From: Gossypium raimondii
Lineage: Eukaryota; Streptophyta; Magnoliopsida; Malvales; Malvaceae
Direction of reading: 5' to 3'
Length of the DNA stretch: 64,000 nucleotides
Assembly: GCF_025698545.1 (NCBI RefSeq)
Contig: NC_068570.1
Coordinates: 59,725,924 to 59,789,923, forward strand
Both the position numbers and the translations under genes were made by a program. Below the pieces are notes generated by a model, which did no database searches, was not told the DNA's origin, and saw only the letters and a program-made list of their open reading frames with translations. Of this stretch, positions 10,149 through 20,596 are shown in pieces. Numbering within the stretch: position 1 is the stretch's first letter; the number at the start of each line of letters is the position of its first letter.

Positions 10149-13094
10149 TCATGGAGAGGCCCATAGTTTAACCGACTTGTCATAGCTTGTAGAGGCAACC
10201 ATTTCAGGATCTATTGAAGTTGCGAGTGAAGAAACGAGTTCCTTGTGTGCATCAATTGTCAATGTTTTATTTCTCTCATACGGATTCCATACTTCAAATG
10301 ACTGAAAGGGATATCACACCATTACTCACTTGCATTCTTGTGCATCATCAACAATGGCTTGCATATGTGATTGCAAGATTACAAGAAATAAAACTGAATT
10401 TGATAATAAATATTCTGAGAGACATTACCCGGTAGCCACCAATGATCCAGATTTTCCAGTTCCATGGATGGAATGTGCAACACTGGAAATTGTTTCCTGT
10501 TGAACTCAATTCATGCAAGCTTTTCCGTTCAGACACTGACCATAATCGTGCACTGTCTTCACTGATGGAGATAAATCGCGTGCCATCTGGATCCCAGCAA
10601 ATTGACTGAACTTCTTTGTCATGTCCCTGAAACAAAATAGAACATTTCTTCATACATTCTAGGAGGCAAATATATCAAGTTACTTGGAACTTTCGGGTTA
10701 CTTCAGGGTATGGATGCAAAGCTTGTAGATCTGAACACAAAATACTAGCTTAGATGCATGAAGACGCTATAATAGCATCCAAATATATTCGACCTTGAAA
10801 ACGGCATAGAGCTCGTAGGTCTGAACATCAAATACTTTGACAACATTTCCTGAAGACGTTGCAAGCAAATTTCCATTGCGAGGCTCGAATCTGACTTGTT
10901 TAGTAGCTCCCTGCAATCACCTCACAAGGCAATATAGGTAAGCAAAATCAGGGTTAAGTCCTTAATATCTCTGAGATATTCTAATAGATGCCATCTGACC
11001 TTAAAGATATGAGTCCAAGAACCTTGGTTGATATCCCAGAATCTAATCTCATTATTTCTATCAGAGGAACAAAGGAGATTCGTCCTTCTAGGATGGAAAT
11101 CTAATGACAAGACATGGTCGCCATGACCCTGAAGCTTTAAAGGAGATTTCCCAGCCTTCCATGTCAAAGAAATGAAGAAATATCATCAAAAGGGAAGCAA
11201 ATGTTGTACATTCGGTCTATGATTTGAATGCCAGATATGATATGTGTTGACAATACTAAATAAATATGTGAAGTTCAAGAGGAACATTGTTACTTCAGCA
11301 GAATCCCATATTTGGACAGTCTTGTCATAGGAAGACGTTGCAACTATGGTTGAATTTGGTTTAAATCGAACATCGCTGATGGGCAGAGAATGGCTTTCAT
11401 CAGTTACAAATTTATTATGATCTTCGATATTCCAAAACATAACCTGCAAGAAGAAAAATGAAATTAGCTTTAAACTTATACAATATTTAAAATCTTGTGA
11501 AGAAAAAAGTACCACCTTCGCTTCACGCCCTGCTATAGCTAGAAGCTTCCCATCTGAGGAGAAATCACAGCACAAGACTTCTTCGGTACTACAGTTGAGG
11601 CAATTACCCTCTCCAAAGAAGGCGGCTACACCAGTAATGACAAAATGATTATTACGGAATCAAGTGTAAGTGTCAAATAACGATACATGTACACACAACC
11701 CCAAGAATTAAAGGGTCCTTAGAGGATCTTATCCATGTACCATACACACAAATTAAAGTATAGCTGCAAAGCTTTTTTGTGCTAGTCTTGACAGAATAAC
11801 CTTTATTGTCACTTTCACCAGAATGGCCGGGAGATAAATTTCTGACCGGGGTGCTTGTATTACCAACAGAATCCTGCAGATGAACATTTCATTTAGTAGC
11901 CAACATTTACGATGCAAATCTGTATGACACTTTCCACTGACATGGAATTTGCTATCTTTGGTAAAGAAACCTAATGACTGATCACATATTACCTGCTGTT
12001 GCTGTAGCATATCATCTGTGTTTTGATGTTCTTCGGTTTGCATCATGTGGTTACTCATCTGATTTAACAAATCAGTCTTTAATGGGGAAAAGAACTATGA
12101 TGGTTTTCACAAATTAATAAGTATATAGCTGTACATGATCTTAAATTCCACAAATCATTAATCCTGCAGATGAAATTTTCATTAAGTAGCCAACGTTTCT
12201 GATGCAAATCTGTATGACACTTTCCACTGACATGGAATTTGCCATCTTTGGTAAAGAAACCTCATGACTGATCGCATATTACCTGCTGTTGCTGTAGCAT
12301 ATCATCTGTGTTTTGATGTTCTTCGGTTTGCATCATTTGTTTACTCATCTGATTCATCGCAAATCAGTCATTAATGAGGAAAAGGACTATGATGGTTTTC
12401 ACAAATTAAGAAGCATATAGCACAACATGACCTTAAATTCCTCAAACAATCACCTGAGCAGAGGTTTCTGCCTCAGAGAACTCTTTAAGAATTATGTCAG
12501 AACATGATGACCACCATTCTTTTAAGATACCTTGGGGATGGTCAATCTCTGGAAAAAAAAATTGATGTCTTTTACAATCTACAAATTACAAGATTTATAG
12601 AAAATGTGAACATTTTAAATAATCTCAAGAAAAAAAAGTTGGAACTCCTAATGCTTTCTTGCGTTAGAAGAAACAAAAGATTGAAGAGTGAAGACATGGT
12701 TGAAAAAAGGTACATGCCAGAGATTTCAACACCAAGAAACTTTATGTTGAAAGTGAACAATCAATTCAATAGGAAACAGGCTTTAATAAAAATGAATATA
12801 TGGTGAAAAAGTGAAGAGTTCATACGGACTGAATTGTTGGGAACACCGGCTTCTTGTCTGAGAGATGCAGCAGTTTCATGCATATTGTTCTTAATGAAGT
12901 AATCGTGCATGTAAAGGTGGAGCCTTTAGTAAGAACAACCAAACAAACATAAATTCAATTAGTAAATTAGTATAAAACTAAAAAGCTTTAAAAACCTATG
13001 ATTATGGCAATGTCAAGAACACCCTATAGGCGAAAAAAAAAATCAGAAAACTCAACAGTATTTCATCATTGTCCTGAACGTCCTCCGAAGCCAT
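10149..13094 (-). CDS. LEUNIG-like transcriptional corepressor, copy C (LisH + WD40, 12 exons, 440 aa)
   Basis: Exons: 13094-13057, 12923-12826, 12548-12454, 12348-12283, 12058-11993, 11873-11801, 11625-11513, 11443-11294, 11155-11000, 10910-10794, 10626-10429, 10301-10149. They total 1323 nt, with no stop before the TGA at 10151-10149. The WD40 exons have exactly the lengths of copy A (113, 150, 156, 117, 198 nt), except the last (153 against 147), which here ends KLWASP. LisH is at about residues 14-43 (LYMHDYFIKNNMHETAASL), followed by GILKEWWSS, the shortened counterpart of the LEUNIG FEWWSVFWD motif. A 22-residue Q-ending cassette is present twice. WD40 repeats run from about residue 150 (CCDFSSDGKLLAIAGREAKV; VRFKPNSTIVATSSYDKTV; LSLDFHPRRTNLLCSSDR; ICWDPDGTRFISISEDSARL). 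Expected role: nuclear corepressor scaffold. The first intron donor is GTTGAG, a weakened site compared with GTGAGT in copy A. Confidence 0.83.
11876..12416 (-). repeat. 290-bp tandem duplication carrying a 66-nt exon in gene C
   Basis: Blocks at about 11876-12122 and 12166-12416 align with a shift of 290 bp. Each contains an exon (12058-11993 and 12348-12283) with intact AG acceptor and GTAATATG donor. The encoded cassettes differ at only two residues near the start (MSNHMMQTEE versus MSKQMMQTEE, both ending DDMLQQQQ). The exon is 22 codons and phase 0 on both sides, so either, both or none can be spliced in without a frameshift. Confidence 0.85.
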
Positions 13095-13275
13095 GATTAC
13101 CTTGTAAAAGAGAAGAGAACAAAAGATTTCACTTACACTGTAAAAACAAGAAAAAGAAAAGAACATCAAAGCATCAAGTGGACTACATTGGTAATAGACT
13201 TAGGGAGAAAGAAAAGAGTACCCACATGCAGATTAAGCCTGAAGGAGCAGTTGAATCGAAACAAAAGAACAAAGA

Positions 13276-13368
13276 AAAGAGGAAGTTGGGTCTTGAAAGC
13301 TAACAAGAGGAACAGAGAAAAGGAGAAGTTGGGTCTTGAAAGCTAACAAGAGGAACAAAGAAAAGTTT
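13276..13368. repeat. 43-bp tandem duplication
   Basis: GAAGTTGGGTCTTGAAAGC and the following bases occur at 13282 and again at 13325, upstream of gene C. In units 1 and 2 the element is present once or altered. Confidence 0.8.
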
Positions 13369-13413
13369 TGGGGGGATGCATATATATACTCACATATTAT
13401 CTATATGACTGTT

Positions 13414-13565
13414 ACAAGTATTTAAGCATGCAGTAAACAGAATAACTGACTCAACTAACTGTAATTACAGATCACTCATTAGGATCATAACAAGTATCTA
13501 AGCATGCAGTAAACAGAATAACTGACTCAACTAACTGTAATTACAGATCACTCATTAGGATCATA
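13414..13565. repeat. 76-bp tandem duplication in the lead-in to S5 fragment 4
   Basis: ACAAGTATTTAAGCATGCAG through CTCATTAGGATCATA occurs at 13414 and, with one change, at 13490. The same sequence is single at about 6050-6125. Confidence 0.85.
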
Positions 13566-13663
13566 TATATATTGACATAGTAGCTATCTCAGTTTAGCCT
13601 AATATCATGATGAAAGATGGCATGCCAATATGCTCTTTGTTGGTGTCATTGGGAAATGGTTGG

Positions 13664-13888
13664 AAGATCAAGGGGTGATTATGGAGCAGTAAAGATTATG
13701 CTTTGACCTACTGCACCTGGTACCGGAGTGATTTCAGGAGGAGCTCTGCGACAATAATGGGAGTTGAGACCGCATTGCGGAAATGCCAACAATGCCAGAG
13801 CAACAGTTGTTGTGCAAAAAATGAAGCAGTTTCCAGAGGTAGCTCGAGAACGAAGAGTTCCCATGGAAGAGCTGTGGAAATGATGATC
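13664..13888 (+). pseudogene. Ribosomal protein S5 C-terminal fragment (unit 4; broken)
   Basis: Starts GATCAAGGGGTGATTATGGA and ends CCCATGGAAGAGCTGTGGAAATGA. A TGA follows the codons matching KIML, and about 40 bases are missing in the [17 protein letters not shown] part. The last residues (VPMEELWK) are intact. Clearly a decayed relative of 1004-1264. Confidence 0.75.
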
Positions 13889-14074
13889 ATGGAAGCAACT
13901 CCAGCATCTCCCTCATTCGCCTTTGCAATGCAGATATAGCGCATGACAGCACGAGGCTTCTGTAATGTAAGTCAACCTCTTTGCCTTCTTAAAAGTTTGT
14001 TTCCCATTAATGTTACTTTGAGCTTCTATTAGAAATTTTCCTTTACCTTTTCATATATTTTCAGTTTCTAAACA

Positions 14075-14600
14075 AGCTGCCATTAAAGAAATTAATTCCT
14101 TGTGTGCTTCAACTTTTCCATGTTTTATTGGTCTCAAATGGATTCCATGGTTCAAGGTGACTGACAAAATTTGAACATTTAGATCTCAATAGAAAGGAAT
14201 ACCACACCACTACTCACTTGCATTCTTCTGTATCACCAAAAATGGCTTGCAGATGAGATTGCAAAACAATAAGAAATAAAACAGCATCTGATAATAAATA
14301 TTGTAAGACACTTTACCTGGTAGCCACCAATGAACCAGAATAGCCAGTACCCTGGATGGACTGTACAACACTGGAAATTGTTGCCTGTTGAATGTTGTTT
14401 CATGCATATTATTCTTCATGAATAATCATGCAAGTAAAGGTGGAGCCTTCAGTTTCCCACAATCAAACAAACATAGAGTCAATCAGTAAATAAGTAAATT
14501 GGTATACTGACAACTATAAAACAAAAAAAAAAAAAGCTGAAAAGCTTAGAATCTCATGGTTATGGCAATACCAAGAACACCCTATGGGGACAAAAAAAAT
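14075..14600 (-). pseudogene. LEUNIG-like copy D, deleted remnant
   Basis: Three pieces of the gene remain. A shortened last exon lies at about 14160-14094. Part of the penultimate WD40 exon (about 14398-14317) reads like NNFQCCTVHPGYWLFWFIGGYQ. It is joined directly, near 14398, to LisH-exon sequence (about 14453-14398), followed by intron 1. A large internal deletion therefore removed everything between the LisH exon and the last WD40 exons. Confidence 0.7.
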
Positions 14601-15511
14601 AGCTGAAAAGCTGATATATAATAGTTGAAAATAGCTGATTGAATTTTGGTGTGATCTTGATTGTGTGATTAAGAACGGGCAGTCACCACTAATATTTTTT
14701 GGCTAGGTACGTTAAAATCCAGAAATATGTGGGTTCGAGAGTCGTTATGCATGAGAAAAATTTTAGCACCCTTGCAATGCCCAAATATAACTTATTAAAT
14801 GCTCATTGTTTTAATTTTCAAAAGTATGAATTCAATTTCGATATTTAAATGTGATACCATGAAATGAAAATTTTGTATTTATATATTTTTAGAGTAAATC
14901 CCATTTTATTTAAAAACAAAAATATCTCTGAATATTCGCTGAGTTTAATTTGAAAGATAAAGAAAATTTGACATTAATAATTTTTTTTTGTCAATCTGAC
15001 ATTTATTCTTTTTTTAGTTAAATTTGTCTCTCAAACTTTTAAAAAGAGTCGAATTTGACCCTTGCCGAGTTTAATCCCTGTTGATTTAAAAAATGAGCAC
15101 CTAAAGATAATTAATCACAAGTTAATGCTTTTCGTCAATTATACATATGTTTTTATTAGCATAATAACAAATTTAACCCTCAAAGTTTATACATTCTGTC
15201 AATTTGATCTTGATTTAACAAATTTAGCCCGCAACATTCTCGCATTCTATCAAACTAATCTTGATTTAATAATTTTATCCCGTAACATTTACATAGAATA
15301 TATAAACATCGAGAGTTAAATTTATTATCATACCGATCAAAATTATGTAAAATTAATGAAATATATTAGCATCGTAATTTTTTTTCTCAACAAACATGAA
15401 TTTTATTAAAAAGAAAGAATGCTAAGCATATAGAGATATACTAAAAAAACTGACCCATTAAAGCCAAGCATAAAACAAAGACATTCGATAAACACCACAT
15501 TTTTAAAATTG

Positions 15512-15645
15512 ATAGCCTAGAACTACCCATAGCCTCTCCCCAACCCATAAATAAGATGATAATACACTTCAACGCACTCGAACCCATATCTTACTGCATT
15601 GGCAACCATATTCATACCAATCGAGTTAAGACTCAATCAACTCAA
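15512..15645 (-). mobile_element. SINE-like copy 1 (tRNA-derived)
   Basis: On the minus strand it contains ACTCGATTGGTATGAATATG, which fits a pol III A-box, then about 30 bases later GGGTTCGAGTGCG, a clear B-box. GGGGAGAGGCTATGGGTAGT follows. Similar copies at 29732-29860 and 62072-62165 share the order and the same strand. Assignment as a tRNA-derived SINE is inferred from the two boxes. Confidence 0.6.
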
Positions 15646-15908
15646 AATGGTATTTTAACCCATAAATTATATACATTTATATGATAAAACTAAAACAAAG
15701 GGGAGAAAATTACAAAGAGAAAAACAAGGGTAACCAAAAGAAAAATCAAACTAAAGAAAATTATAAACCACAAATCAACCCCTCTAAATCTCTCACCATC
15801 TTTGCCTTTAGTTTTCCCTTTTATGAGGAAAGGCAAAGCTTAAGCTTTTCTCTCTCACATAACTTCAACTTTCTTTTCTTCTTCTTTCTACAATTTCATT
15901 TTCATCTT

Positions 15909-15909
<1 letters not shown>

Positions 15910-15942
<33 letters not shown>
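15910..15942. repeat. (CA)n(TA)n microsatellite
   Basis: About seven CA units run directly into about ten TA units, roughly 80 bp upstream of the truncated RALF ORF. Confidence 0.9.
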
Positions 15943-15943
<1 letters not shown>

Positions 15944-16019
15944 TTTAACTTTTTAGCATTGTTTTTTAAAACCCATTCTTTTAATACTTTGTTTTATTTT
16001 TTATTTTTAATTTCCCTAA

Positions 16020-16325
16020 ATGGGCTCCAAGGTTTGGCTTATGTTCATGCCATTGGCCTTGGCAATGATGACCGGTTGCTCCACCGCTGCCACATTCAAC
16101 AAGGGTCATCGCTATTTCAGAACCGGTAACAGAGGCTTGTTGGTCGAAAAAATCGACGATATCGAAGCCGAGATGATGATGGATTCCGAGACCGACGACG
16201 GGTTGGTTAGGTTAGGGAGAAGATACGTTAGCTATGCATCACTTCAAGCTACTACAGTCCCATGCAATAAACGTGGTATATCCTATTACAATTGTGCACA
16301 AGGGGTTAAGTACAGAAAGAGATGA
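16020..16325 (+). CDS. RALF-like peptide precursor, C-terminally truncated (101 aa)
   Basis: Signal peptide at about residues 1-22 (MGSKVWLMFMPLALAMMTGC), then a pro-region with MMMDSETDDG. The mature-like part starts near residue 68 with RRYVSYASL, matching the RALF YISY receptor-binding motif. RALF peptides are secreted, pair with LLG/FERONIA-family receptors and alkalinise the apoplast. Two cysteines remain (82 and 92, in VPCNKRGISYYNC), but the peptide ends CAQGVKYRKR. The downstream NPY…GC…CRR part and some 3' UTR are deleted, so the second disulphide cannot form. Compared with the full copy at 20597-20959 this is a damaged paralogue. It could still yield a short peptide, because the receptor-contacting end is intact. 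It also lacks an RRxL subtilase site. Confidence 0.75.
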   Translation: MGSKVWLMFMPLALAMMTGCSTAATFNKGHRYFRTGNRGLLVEKIDDIEAEMMMDSETDDGLVRLGRRYVSYASLQATTVPCNKRGISYYNCAQGVKYRKR

Positions 16326-17060
16326 AACAAAACCCTAATATGAAATATCTATATTTATAAGAAGAGGTATTCACTTATATAGGTATGAAATTAATAGTTT
16401 TATACTCTTTTTTTTTTGTATGATTAGTACTTTAACGATCTAAACTGTTGAATTTATTGATTTAATCGTATTTGTCATGTACTTAAAATTTCAAACTAAT
16501 TTAATATCTCTATCATATCGAACTGAAATACTGTATAGATTAATATTTGTTGAACTGTTAATTCTTTTTTGTATAGAACAAGTAGTTAAGATTCTTTCTA
16601 ATTTACGTTAAATTTCATATGCATGATCTACGTCTATAAGGGAGGTATCTACTTACACCCGTGTAAAACTAAAGTAATTTGATACCTTTTCGTGTTTTTT
16701 TGTATGATTAATATAATTGTACTTGTTGGTTGTCATGTACCTGAAATTTCGAACTGAAATATTCAGAAACGGATAAGAGATGTGAGTGGAAATGTTCGAA
16801 ATATAAAACGAGTTTAGGGAACTCTTTAAACTTAAAACGTGAACTTAACCATCCATTACTCCAATCTATACTCAAATATAAATTTCAAGGTTAGTGCTCC
16901 AACTTACACTCCAATATAGTAATACACCGTAGGGCCATAATATAAACCCATGCACATCATGTCCCGTACAAATCCTCATATGTCATACTAAGTGCGCCAT
17001 CTATTCCTATTGGCATGTCGATTACATTATGACTAAAGACCAACACGATCCTAGGGCTAC
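16326..17060. other. Intergenic region after truncated RALF
   Basis: Contains two diverged copies of a repeat of about 150 bp (near 16370-16560 and 16640-16770, marked by TTTTTTGTATGATTA and TGTCATGTAC). A third relative is at 60960-61150. No gene seen. Confidence 0.45.
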
Positions 17061-17845
17061 TCGATCTTGTACACCTATGAGCTCAAGTGAGAAATTAAAG
17101 AAAACAAACACTAAAATAAAATAACAAAGTTTCATTTCAAGATAAACAACCCATTCCATTGCCATTAATACTTGTTTTACTTTTGGTCCTTTGCATTAAA
17201 GTCCCCCAAATTTATTAAATGGACTGTGCCATGCCCCACCAATCAGGCAATCACATCCTTTTCTCTCTCTCTCTCTTTTTTCTTTCTCATTTTTCTTTTT
17301 TTTTTGGTGAATTACAATAACATGATAAAACTCGAACAACAAATGCGACTAGCGCAACTCGATGCGGTGAACACCCTTGATCACCAGGCCATCACATGGG
17401 GTTCTTTTTCCTCTCTTTTTAACTCACATTTTCTTAATCAATTAAAATATATCATATGTCTGTGTACTCATCTCAAATTTAAAATTTATCTCCTATACTT
17501 TTATTTTTAAAAATCTAGTCTCTGTACAATTAGATCTGGACATTGAAATTTGAAATGTACAGAGACTAAATTTTCAATTGGGAAAGAATACAGACATATG
17601 ACATATTTTAGATAATTAAGAAAATGTGGGTTAAAAAGAGATGAAAAATGAAAAAGCAAAGAGAGAAAAGGATGTGATTGGTGGGCATGGCACAGTCCAT
17701 TTAATAAAATTGGGGGGACTTCAATGCAAAGGACCAAAACTAAAAGAGCAAAGTACAAGCATTGATGGCAATGGAATGAGTTGTTTATCAAATGAACCTT
17801 TGTTGTTTTACTTTAGTGTTCTCACTTGAGCTCATAGGTGTTTGA
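17060..17845. repeat. Large imperfect palindrome (inverted repeat)
   Basis: The left arm (about 17060-17515) and right arm (about 17525-17845) are reverse complements. For example ATGGACTGTGCCATGCCCCA near 17219 pairs with TGGGCATGGCACAGTCCAT near 17683. The left arm has about 95 extra bases (17305-17400). The outer ends contain RALF-proximal sequence (CACCTATGAGCTCAAGTGAG and complement), so duplication in inverted orientation is likely. Confidence 0.8.
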
Positions 17846-17938
17846 GTATTTTTAGTTTCGTCAAGACCAAACTTTTTTCTCTCTTTCTTTTTAACTTCGT
17901 GTTCATTTTCACATAGTTTTAAGCATTGTTCTTTAAAA

Positions 17939-18169
17939 ATGGGTTCCAAGGTCTTGCTTATGTTCACGCCTTTAGCCTTAGCAAGGGTGGCTAACTCTTC
18001 CACCACCACAGCCACCTTTTAAAGAAGGTACATTAGCTATTCATCACTTCACGAGATTTCGATCCCATGTGACCAGCGGGGTCAGTCCTACTACGCTTGC
18101 CAAAGAGGGAAACCGGCTAACCCTTACAACCCTGGTTGTTCTATCACACGTTACAAAAGGTTTACTTAG
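17939..18169 (+). pseudogene. RALF-like peptide pseudogene
   Basis: A single 77-codon frame reads MGSKVLLMFTPLALARVANS (signal peptide), then meets TAA at 18020-18022. It continues in the same frame with RRYISYSSLHEISIPCDQRG, QSYYACQRGKPANPYNPGCS and ITRYKRFT-stop. The pro-region is deleted at the point of the stop. The fourth cysteine of the fold is tyrosine (TRYKR where the complete copy has TRCRR). Both changes argue that it is dead, although the mature-peptide part is well preserved. Confidence 0.85.
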
Positions 18170-18640
18170 TTAAGGATATGAAACCTATGTTTGTAGCTTT
18201 GTCTTTACAAAACCCTAATATAAATACGATACCACTACTTCATTATTCATTACGAAAAGTTACAAATGATCATCAACTATTCGAATTATAATAAATGATT
18301 ACCCAGCCAATATTACTACAATAATGGCACATAACAGTCGAGTTACCATTTTGTAATGATTCGATAATGCTAGTGTTAATTTTAAACGTTCTAAAAGATC
18401 AACAACTTAAAAATATTTTTCTCTTAATATATAATTCAGATGCATATACAGTTTGTTATGTTAGAAATTAGATTCGATAAATTTCCTGCATATAAATTTA
18501 TCCTTCTAATTCAATTTTACAATTTTATCAACCAAGAGAAGTACTTGAACACTTGTGAGATCAACTGAGAAATTAAAAAATATATATAATAAAGTTTGAT
18601 TTCAAGATGTAGCTTTTGACTTTACAAAAACCCTAATATA

Positions 18641-18829
18641 CATGAGGGAAGTCAAAATTTTATTTTAGGGGCTGAAATCAACATTTTAACATTTTTAGGA
18701 GGTTAATATGCAATTTTACCTTTATTAATTTAAATTTTTAAAATTTCTAAAGAACCTAAATAGACAATTTTCCAATTTAGGGGGAGTCGAGAGCCGGGTG
18801 CCCCTGCCAGCCCCCTAGATACGCCACTG
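18641..18829. mobile_element. hAT-type MITE, family 1, 189 bp
   Basis: Flanked by a perfect 8-bp duplication CTAATATA (18633-18640 and 18830-18837). The right end, CCCCCTAGATACGCCACTG, is typical of the family. 8-bp duplications are the hAT signature; there is no coding capacity. Confidence 0.8.
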
Positions 18830-19366
18830 CTAATATAAATAAATAATATATAAGAATTTATCTGAAATATTATATAAAACTGTGAAATAACAAAAAAAAA
18901 TCATTATAATAATATTAATTACCCTTTAAATTAAGGGTATTTTAATAATTTTATAACTGAATTGATGTCGAGTTGACTCGTGACACCAACTCAATTAGTC
19001 ATCTTATATATAGCGTGTGTATATGTATATATTGTTGTTGTTTTCAAAAGAAACAAAGAAAAAAACATAAAATATGATACGATAAACTACAACTATTAGT
19101 AAGTTTTTTTTTTTTGTTAACTAACTATGAAAAGTTACAAAATAGTTTTCCAATTACTCGAATATTTACATTAAATAGCTAACAAAAAGATGATGTGTCA
19201 CTTTTAAAATTGGTATAATAATAACTTTATCCTTTAAATATTTATATATTATATCATTCAATTTAATTTTAATTCTAAATTTTTTTTATCTCACAACATT
19301 TACGTATCGTTAATTCTTACGATTGTTGTTGTTGTATCGACATATATCCCAAAAGGAATACAAGTT

Positions 19367-19482
19367 GAATGGGCATGTGTCATGCTCCAAATTTATTAAA
19401 TATGCATTTATATACTTTGTTAAATGGGCATGTGCCATGCTCCAAATTTATTTAATGGGCATGTGTCATGCCCCAAATCACC
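19367..19482. repeat. Minisatellite, three copies of a 30-60 bp unit
   Basis: AATGGGCATGTGTCATGCTC with CAAATTTATT occurs at about 19368, 19424 and 19456 with small changes and variable spacing. The motif resembles the arm of the palindrome (GGACTGTGCCATGCCCC). Confidence 0.7.
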
Positions 19483-19970
19483 GGGGTGAAGTTAAAATAA
19501 ATTAGATTAAAATTAAATTATATATTTTTACGATAGTAAAAATATAATTTTATCATTTTAATATTTTGTTCATAATTTTGAAGGGTTAAATCAAATTTTT
19601 TATCATTTTGGGGTTAAAATGTAATTTTACCATTACTAATTTAAAATTTTATAAATTATAAAGAGCTTAAATTGAAAATTTACCATTTTAGGGGCCATGG
19701 CCCCTTGAGTGTCGTAGTTTGAATTTCTTATGATCTTGTTAGTAGAATAAATTTAGTTTTAATTATGAATCTATTTAATTTTACATTTAATTTGTCAAAT
19801 ATACAATCCGTTGGATGTAATTTAATTCGAGTTTTAGAATTTATTTGACTAAAAATTCATAATTGATCAACCCAAAACCCGAATTAAACACTAAAAAGTT
19901 AACACAATTACAAATACCAAATTAGACAGAAGAAATAAATATCACGTTAGGGGCGACGGGAGGGGTAGGC

Positions 19971-20199
19971 AAAGGAGAATCTAGGGGGCTAGCAGGGGCC
20001 TTGACCCCTTAAAATGGAAAATTGTTATTAGGCACTTAAATTTTTTTAAAAATTTTAAATTAGTAAAGGTAAAATTACACTTTATCCCCCCTAAAATTAT
20101 AAAAATTCAATTTAATCCTTTAAAAATTATAAAGATATAGACTATAAAAAATTAAAATTTTATCCAGCCCCCTAAAAAATTGATTTAGCTTTGCCCCTG
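19971..20199. mobile_element. hAT-type MITE, family 1, reverse orientation, 229 bp
   Basis: Perfect 8-bp duplication GGGTAGGC (19963-19970 and 20200-20207). Ends AAAGGAGAATCTAGGGGG and TAGCTTTGCCCCTG correspond to the family termini in reverse. Confidence 0.8.
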
Positions 20200-20596
20200 G
20201 GGTAGGCATGGGCATTGACCCCAAAAAGATTGGAAAATTGTTTTTTTTTAACCCTTTAAAATGTATAAAATTATAAATTAGTAATGATAAAATTACACTT
20301 TGACCTCAAAAATGTTAAGATTTTAATTTATTCCTTTAAAAAATTATAAAGATATTAACTAATATAATGGTGAAATTGCATTTTAACCCTTATCAAAATT
20401 TATAACTTAATTTAATTTTGGTACCAAAAAGAAAAAAAAAAGTGTCTACCAAATTATATATTAAACCACGGATAAACCATCTTCCCTACAAAGCTTAAGC
20501 TTTTCTCTCTCAAATAGCTTCAACCTTCTAATCTGATTTTCATTTTCACATAGTTTTAAACATTGTTCTTTAAAACCTTCTGTTTTTTATTCTTTA

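Larger units (their letters stand above)
14601..16019. other. AT-rich intergenic region
   Basis: No gene seen. It holds decayed repeat sequence, a SINE-like copy (15512-15645), and just before the RALF ORF a pyrimidine-rich stretch followed by a CA/TA microsatellite (about 15910-15942). Confidence 0.5.
18170..20596. other. Intergenic region within the RALF cluster
   Basis: No gene seen. A second copy of the RALF 3'-UTR-like sequence (about 18540-18640) is interrupted by a MITE at 18641. A minisatellite lies at 19367-19482. Two further MITE copies lie at about 19510-19715 (incomplete) and 19971-20199. Confidence 0.5.

Noticed and set aside
15681..15956. 91-codon frame ending in Thr-His and Tyr-Ile repeats
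   Set aside because: Made by the pyrimidine-rich tract and the CA/TA microsatellite upstream of the RALF ORF.
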